Assembly (NCBI GenBank): GCA_964642235.1
Contig: CAZXOP010000095.1
Location: forward strand, 1 to 7,537
Direction: 5' to 3'
DNA: 7,537 nt
Source: CAYSND01 sp964642235
GTDB lineage: Bacteria; Bacteroidota; Bacteroidia; Bacteroidales; UBA932
The notes under the pieces: model-generated
The model's database searches: none
What the model saw: only the letters and a program-made list of their open reading frames with translations
Told to the model about the DNA's origin: nothing
Shown: piece by piece, positions 1 through 4,547 of the stretch
Numbering within the stretch: the first letter of the stretch is position 1
How the letters are laid out: the number at the start of each line of letters is the position of its first letter
Translations under genes and position numbers: made by a program

Positions 1-1
1 A

Positions 2-100
2 GGGGATATAGAACATTTCACAGAGCATTTTGAAGGTGTTGATAAACTTTCCATTTACCTTCCGAATAGAACAGCTTTAGTTTTAAAAAGAATAGATTAA
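2..100 (+). CDS. glgB: Glycogen branching enzyme, C-terminal end only (partial)
   Basis: The frame is open from base 2 to a TAA at 98-100 and gives a 32-residue C-terminus. It contains EHFTEHFEG, then LSIYLPNRTALVLKRID. From memory this matches the very end of eukaryotic-type branching enzymes (human GBE1 ends with a similar SEAFEHNG, VYIPSRVALILQ and NVD pattern), which is the last strand of the C-terminal all-beta domain. The full enzyme would be a GH13_8 protein that cuts alpha-1,4 chains and reattaches them as alpha-1,6 branches on glycogen. The start and catalytic domain lie outside the window. The next gene starts 11 bases after the stop on the same strand, consistent with an operon, and the carbohydrate context supports the call. 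Another GH13 enzyme with the same C-terminal domain is the main alternative, because only 32 residues can be read. Confidence 0.62.
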   Translation, partial: GDIEHFTEHFEGVDKLSIYLPNRTALVLKRID

Positions 101-111
101 AAGATACATTT

Positions 112-2046
112 ATGTCATATCTGAAATTTAGTAAAACAGAATTAGTGAATTTAGAGTACTCACTTAAAAGGGAGATACTCTTTGCTAATAGGGCAGGGGG
201 GTATTGTAATACCACTCCTGTATGCTGTAACACGAGAAAATATCATGGATTGCTTGTTATGCCCATCGAAAAGTTCGAAGGGAAAAAGCATATCCTGCTA
301 TCATCCGTTGATGAGACCCTTATACAGCATGATAAGGAGTTTAATCTCGGTATAAGGTGCTATGGAGACTTTTATGAACCAAGAGGTCATAAATATATCC
401 GTGACTTTGAACTCTCTAAAGATTGTACCATTACATATAATGTGGGGGGTATGATTTTTAGCAAGTCTCTTCTTTTCCTTAAAGAAGAGAATCAGCTTCT
501 CATTAAATACACTCTGTTGGAGGCTCATTCCCCCACCACACTGAGGCTTAAGCCATTTTTGGCTTATAGGGATATCCACTCCCTTACAATGGCTAATGAT
601 GTGGCTAATACGGGGTTCACTCATATTGATAACGGAGCAAGATTTAATCTATATGATGGTTTTCCCGACCTCAATATACAGTTGAGTAAAAAGGGAGAAT
701 ATTATCATGTTCCGGACTGGTATAAAGGGATTGTTTATAATGAAGAGAAGAGAAGGGGGTTTGAAAGTAAAGAGGATCAGTTTGTACCCGGATTCTTTGA
801 AATGCCGATAGCAAAAGGGGAATCAATTATCTTATCAGCCTCATTAAAACCTATCTCCTCTAAGGGACTTAAGAATCTGTTTGAAACTAAATATGAGCAG
901 GCAGACTCCATGGATGATTATGACTCCTGTACAAGGATAGCAGCGAAACAGTTTATAATAAATAATAATGGTGAGAGTGAAATAGCTCTTGGTTACACTT
1001 GGTTAGGAAAAGGACTTCGTGAGACTTTTATTGCTCTACCGGGCTTAACCCTCTTTAACGATGGAAATGAGGCTGCATTTGATGCCATTTTGAAATCTGC
1101 TTATAAAATCTATGAACGCCAATTATTTAATGGCTCCAAGCAGGTGGAGGCCTCTCTGTGGCTCTTTTGGGTGGCACAACAATACTCTCTTTATATAGGT
1201 GATGAGGAGAAAGCATGGAAGAAGTTTAGGACCATCCTTAAAAAAATAGCTGATAGTTTTGTGTCAGGTGAGAGGATGGGGGTTCTTTTGAAAAAGAACG
1301 GATTGTTATGGGCTAAGATGAATAGAGTGGCTTTAACTTGGATGAATGCATACGACTATAATGGTGACCCTATTACCGAGAGGGCAGGGTATCAGGTTGA
1401 GACCAATGCATTATGGTATAATGCTCTTGCATATCTTGTAGATATGGAGACAAAATATGGAAAAGTTACTAAGAATGTAAAGGTTTGGGACGATATAAAG
1501 AGGTCGATAGAGGAGAACTTCTTACCAATGTTTTGGATTGAAGAGAAGAAACACCTTGCAGACTATATTGACTCAGATGGGCCTAATGGGTTTACAAGAC
1601 CTAATCAGTTATTTGCCTGTATATTCAATTACTCTCCTATTTCAGAGGAGGTAAAGGCAATTATTGTAAACTGTGTAAAGAAAGAACTCCTTACAGTTAG
1701 AGGTATAAGGACACTTTCACCTAAGAATCCTCTTTATAAAGGGGTTTATGAGGGGAATCAACATCAGCGTGATATGGCATATCATCAAGGTTCCACCAGA
1801 ACATGGCTCTTAGGTTTCTATATCGAGGCTTCATTGAAGCTTTATGGTCACTCTTTTGTTAGAAAAGCAGAAGAGTTAATAGCTGCTTTCGAGGAGGATA
1901 TAACGATTCATGGTATTGGTTCAATACCTGAATTATATGACGGAGACCCGCCACATAATCCGCATGGAGCGATATCTCATGCTGTTGCCACAGCAGAGTT
2001 AATAAGAGCAAAATTCTTAATTTCAAATACAAAAGAGGAGGTATAA
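112..2046 (+). CDS. Glycogen debranching enzyme, amylo-alpha-1,6-glucosidase (GH133)
   Basis: This 644-residue protein is predicted to hydrolyse single glucose stubs at alpha-1,6 branch points in cytoplasmic glycogen. The N-terminal GDE_N-type domain (about 15-270) has the family signature NRAGGY at 26-31 and NTRKYHGLLV at 40-49, and RDIHS at 153-157. The C-terminal (alpha/alpha)6 domain (about 280-640) has LTWMNA at 408-413, TNALWYNAL at 431-439, RPNQL at 496-500, RDMAYHQG at 553-560 and PELYDGDPP at 606-614. Glu607 lines up with the proposed general base of yeast debranching enzyme. The proposed general acid, normally Asp in TWMD, is Asn412 here. The protein lacks the GH13-like 4-alpha-glucanotransferase half of the eukaryotic enzyme, as is usual for bacterial GH133 proteins. 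ATG 112 is chosen because the family signature begins about 20 residues later; the leader is AT-rich without a Shine-Dalgarno sequence. There is no signal peptide. The next gene follows after 1 base. Confidence 0.93.
   Translation: MSYLKFSKTELVNLEYSLKREILFANRAGGYCNTTPVCCNTRKYHGLLVMPIEKFEGKKHILLSSVDETLIQHDKEFNLGIRCYGDFYEPRGHKYIRDFELSKDCTITYNVGGMIFSKSLLFLKEENQLLIKYTLLEAHSPTTLRLKPFLAYRDIHSLTMANDVANTGFTHIDNGARFNLYDGFPDLNIQLSKKGEYYHVPDWYKGIVYNEEKRRGFESKEDQFVPGFFEMPIAKGESIILSASLKPISSKGLKNLFETKYEQADSMDDYDSCTRIAAKQFIINNNGESEIALGYTWLGKGLRETFIALPGLTLFNDGNEAAFDAILKSAYKIYERQLFNGSKQVEASLWLFWVAQQYSLYIGDEEKAWKKFRTILKKIADSFVSGERMGVLLKKNGLLWAKMNRVALTWMNAYDYNGDPITERAGYQVETNALWYNALAYLVDMETKYGKVTKNVKVWDDIKRSIEENFLPMFWIEEKKHLADYIDSDGPNGFTRPNQLFACIFNYSPISEEVKAIIVNCVKKELLTVRGIRTLSPKNPLYKGVYEGNQHQRDMAYHQGSTRTWLLGFYIEASLKLYGHSFVRKAEELIAAFEEDITIHGIGSIPELYDGDPPHNPHGAISHAVATAELIRAKFLISNTKEEV
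2036..2041 (+). promoter_or_regulatory. Shine-Dalgarno sequence AGGAGG for the GT4 gene
   Basis: AGGAGG lies inside the last codons of the debranching enzyme gene, 6 bases before ATG 2048. Spacing and sequence are those of a classical ribosome binding site. It is notable because Bacteroidota use such sites rarely, and the starts at 112, 3330 and 4548 have none. It may help restart ribosomes that finish the upstream gene 1 base before this start. The bases also encode the terminal Glu-Glu-Val, so chance is possible. Confidence 0.55.
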
Positions 2047-2047
2047 G

Positions 2048-3325
2048 ATGAGAGTGCTTATGTTCGGTTGGGAGTTTCCCCCACATATCTCAGGGGGTCT
2101 CGGTACTGCCTGTCACGGATTAGTAAAAGGGCTTGTAAAACACGATGTGGAGGTGCTATTTGTAATGCCATCCGCCTCAGGTGATGAAGATACTTCTGCT
2201 GCGCAGATTATTAATGCAAGCGATGTAGAGTTTAGATATCTAACTGATAACCCAAAGGAGTTTCTATCTAAAGTAGATTTTTTACGTATAGGTTCCAATA
2301 TGGTTCCTTACGTTGATCCTGTTCATTTCTCGGAGCTTGTCTCCAAAGAGCAGAAGGGTCAGATCAATGACTTAAAAGTTACTATCGGTTCTAAATATAA
2401 ATTTTCCGGTAAATACGGAGCGAACCTCATGGAGGAGGTAGCCCGCTACGCAATGATTGGAGGTACAATAGCTATGCAACATCAGTTTGATGTGATACAT
2501 GCTCACGATTGGCTTACTTATCTTGCAGGGATAGCTGCCAAAAGACTTACCGGTAAACCTTTGGTAATTCACGTTCACGCTACTGAATTTGACCGTTCAG
2601 GCGAGAATGTAAATCCTGAGGTCTTTAACTTGGAGAAGATGGGGATGGAGGCAGCCGATAGAGTTATCACTGTGAGTAATCTAACCAAGAATATTGTCGT
2701 AAATAAATATGGTATTAACCCCGACAAAGTCTTTACTGTTCATAATGCTGTTGATTTTCAAGGGCGTGATGAAATTGAAGTGGAGAGAGGGGTCCCTGAA
2801 AAAGTGGTTACATTCCTTGGTAGAATTACTTTCCAGAAGGGACCTGAGTATTTTATTGAGGCAGCCAATAAGGTATTAAAGAGGTATTCAAATGTAAGGT
2901 TTGTTATGGCGGGGAGTGGAGATTTACTTAATCGCTCTATTCGAAGAGCAGCCAAATTAGGTATAGCTAATAAATTCCACTTCACCGGATTCCTTAGGGG
3001 GGCAGATGTACAGAAAATGTTTGCATTTTCAGATGTCTATGTTATGCCCTCTGTATCGGAGCCTTTCGGAATATCTCCCCTTGAGGCAATGAGGTCCAAG
3101 GTTCCAACAATTATTTCTAAGCAGTCAGGAGTTGCTGAAGTCCTTAAACACTCTATCAAAGTCGATTTTTGGGACATAGATGCTATGGCAGATGCTATAT
3201 ACGGACTCCTTGCGTACCCTGCTCTTTCAGAAATGGCATCAAAAAGTGGTTTAGGAGAAGTAAATGCACTCAAATGGGATAATGCGGCATTTAAAGTTAA
3301 AGAAGTTTACTCATCAACACTATAG
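2048..3325 (+). CDS. GT4-type glycosyltransferase, putative glycogen/alpha-glucan synthase
   Basis: This 425-residue GT-B glycosyltransferase probably adds glucose from a nucleotide sugar to an alpha-glucan. The N-terminal acceptor domain (about 1-230) is starch-synthase-like: MFGWEFPPHISGGLGTA at 5-21 includes the GGLG loop that contacts the donor, and HAHDWLTY is at 151-158. HVHATEFD at 175-182 and ITVSNLTK at 207-214 are typical of GT4/GT5 enzymes. The C-terminal Glycos_transf_1 domain has FLGRITFQKGPEYF at 256-269, where Arg259 and Lys264 match the phosphate-binding pair of GlgA-type synthases, and EPFGISPLE at 338-346, a complete EX7E motif (Glu338, Glu346). The Lys before GG in bacterial GlgA (KxGG) is absent; the sequence is ISGG. 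Length is normal for the family. The position between debranching enzyme and GH57 supports a glycogen role, but donor (ADP-, UDP- or other glucose) and product cannot be read. No signal peptide or membrane segment is present. Confidence 0.88.
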   Translation: MRVLMFGWEFPPHISGGLGTACHGLVKGLVKHDVEVLFVMPSASGDEDTSAAQIINASDVEFRYLTDNPKEFLSKVDFLRIGSNMVPYVDPVHFSELVSKEQKGQINDLKVTIGSKYKFSGKYGANLMEEVARYAMIGGTIAMQHQFDVIHAHDWLTYLAGIAAKRLTGKPLVIHVHATEFDRSGENVNPEVFNLEKMGMEAADRVITVSNLTKNIVVNKYGINPDKVFTVHNAVDFQGRDEIEVERGVPEKVVTFLGRITFQKGPEYFIEAANKVLKRYSNVRFVMAGSGDLLNRSIRRAAKLGIANKFHFTGFLRGADVQKMFAFSDVYVMPSVSEPFGISPLEAMRSKVPTIISKQSGVAEVLKHSIKVDFWDIDAMADAIYGLLAYPALSEMASKSGLGEVNALKWDNAAFKVKEVYSSTL

Positions 3326-3329
3326 ACGT

Positions 3330-4523
3330 ATGAAAACAATTTGCTTTTATTTTCAAGTACATCAACCTGACAGGTTGAGGACATATCGTTTTTTCGACAT
3401 AGGGAACGATTCTTATTATTATGATGATTTCTCCAACAGAACGATTCTAAAGAGAGTTGCTGAGAGATGTTATCTTCCTATGAACCAATTATTGTTAGAA
3501 CTTATTGAGAAACATAAGAAATCATTTAAAGTTGCATTTTCTATCTCAGGTGTTGCGATAGAGCAGTTTAAGAAATATTCACCTGAAGTAATAGAGAGTT
3601 TTAAGAAATTGGCTGATACGGGATGTGTTGAGTTTCTTGCTGAAACTTATTCTCACTCTTTGGCATCGCTTGTCTCCCCTGCGGAGTTCAAGTCCCAAGT
3701 TGAGAGACATTCGGCCCTTATAAAAGAGGCTTTTGGACAGAAACCTAAATGTTTTAGGAATACCGAATTGATTTATTCGGACTCCATAGGTGACATGGTT
3801 GCCAAAATGGGTTATAAAGTTATGCTAACTGAAGGTGCTAAACATGTACTCGGATGGAAGAGTCCTAACTACCTTTATGCTAACGCTATAAATCCTAAAT
3901 TAAAACTACTTCTAAGGAATTTCTCTTTGAGTGATGATATTGCTTTTAGGTTTTCTGACAAGTCTTGGTCAAATTGGCCCCTAAATTGCGACAAGTATGT
4001 AAAGTGGCTTGTAGATGCCATTAAACAGGACGATATTATTAATTTATTTATGGATTACGAGACTTTTGGAGAGCATCAGAAACGCAATACGGGGATATTT
4101 GATTTTATGAAATATCTCCCTGATGCAATACTTTCTCGTACCGATTTTGAATTCTGCACCCCTTCTGAGGCGGCTAAAAAGCACCAGCCCGTAGCTCCAT
4201 TGAATGTTCCTTACCCTATATCTTGGGCAGATGAGGAGAGAGATACCACAGCATGGCTTGGGAACGAGTTACAGAATGAGGCATTTAGCAAACTCTATTC
4301 AATAAGAGATAGAGTTTTAGCAGCAGATGATGCGAAGATCTTACAGGACTTTACTAGGCTTCAAGAGAGTGATCATTTCTACTATATGTGTACGAAATTC
4401 TTCTCAGATGGAGCAGTTCATAATTATTTTAATCCTTATGACACTCCTTATGAGGCCTTTATCAACTACATGAATATTCTCAGCGACCTTATGTTAAGGG
4501 TCGATGGGAAACTAAAACAATAG
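3330..4523 (+). CDS. GH57 alpha-amylase / 4-alpha-glucanotransferase
   Basis: This 397-residue cytoplasmic enzyme belongs to glycoside hydrolase family 57, whose (beta/alpha)7-barrel members cut or transfer alpha-1,4-glucan chains. Conserved regions appear in order: FYFQVHQP at 6-13, VEFLAETYSHSL at 100-111, FRNTELIYSD at 142-151 with the expected nucleophile Glu146, and MDYETFGEH at 241-249 with the expected acid/base Asp242. A helical C-terminal part carries ESDHFYYMCTKFF at 346-358 and NPYDTPYEAF at 368-377. The FRNTELIY form of the nucleophile region resembles the alpha-amylase subgroup (Methanocaldococcus and Bacteroides relatives) more than the Thermococcus glucanotransferases, so hydrolase is the first guess; transferase or mixed activity remains possible. 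Both catalytic residues are present, unlike some GH57 amylase-like proteins. ATG 3330 is preferred over an in-frame ATG at 3264 because family members start directly with the FYFQVHQP strand. It begins 4 bases after the GT4 stop, which suggests translational coupling. Confidence 0.9.
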   Translation: MKTICFYFQVHQPDRLRTYRFFDIGNDSYYYDDFSNRTILKRVAERCYLPMNQLLLELIEKHKKSFKVAFSISGVAIEQFKKYSPEVIESFKKLADTGCVEFLAETYSHSLASLVSPAEFKSQVERHSALIKEAFGQKPKCFRNTELIYSDSIGDMVAKMGYKVMLTEGAKHVLGWKSPNYLYANAINPKLKLLLRNFSLSDDIAFRFSDKSWSNWPLNCDKYVKWLVDAIKQDDIINLFMDYETFGEHQKRNTGIFDFMKYLPDAILSRTDFEFCTPSEAAKKHQPVAPLNVPYPISWADEERDTTAWLGNELQNEAFSKLYSIRDRVLAADDAKILQDFTRLQESDHFYYMCTKFFSDGAVHNYFNPYDTPYEAFINYMNILSDLMLRVDGKLKQ

Positions 4524-4547
4524 ATATACTAATTCACACTATTTTTT
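4524..4547. other. Longest intergenic gap in the window, no recognisable signal
   Basis: These 24 AT-rich bases separate the GH57 stop from the fusion gene start and end in six T's directly before the ATG. There is no hairpin that would make the T run a terminator, no Shine-Dalgarno sequence, and no match to the Bacteroidota TAnnTTTG promoter element. I read it as an ordinary operon spacer with an unstructured leader. Confidence 0.5.

Noticed and set aside
78..85. TAGTTTTA before the debranching gene, resembling the Bacteroidota -7 element TAnnTTTG.
   Set aside because: The final G is missing, no convincing TTTG -33 element stands at the right distance, and the bases encode the conserved ALVL end of the branching enzyme.
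301..624. Minus-strand open frame of 107 codons opposite the debranching enzyme N-terminal domain.
   Set aside because: The plus strand is unambiguously coding here, and the antisense translation shows no family motif and no independent leader.
3264..3329. In-frame upstream ATG that would add 22 residues to the GH57 protein and overlap the GT4 gene by 62 bases.
   Set aside because: The extension is basic and unlike any GH57 N-terminus, while the residues from ATG 3330 run straight into the conserved FYFQVHQP strand. A 4-base gap also fits the tight spacing of the operon.
4542..4547. Run of six T's after the GH57 gene as a possible intrinsic terminator.
   Set aside because: No GC-rich inverted repeat precedes it, and the start codon of the fusion gene follows immediately.
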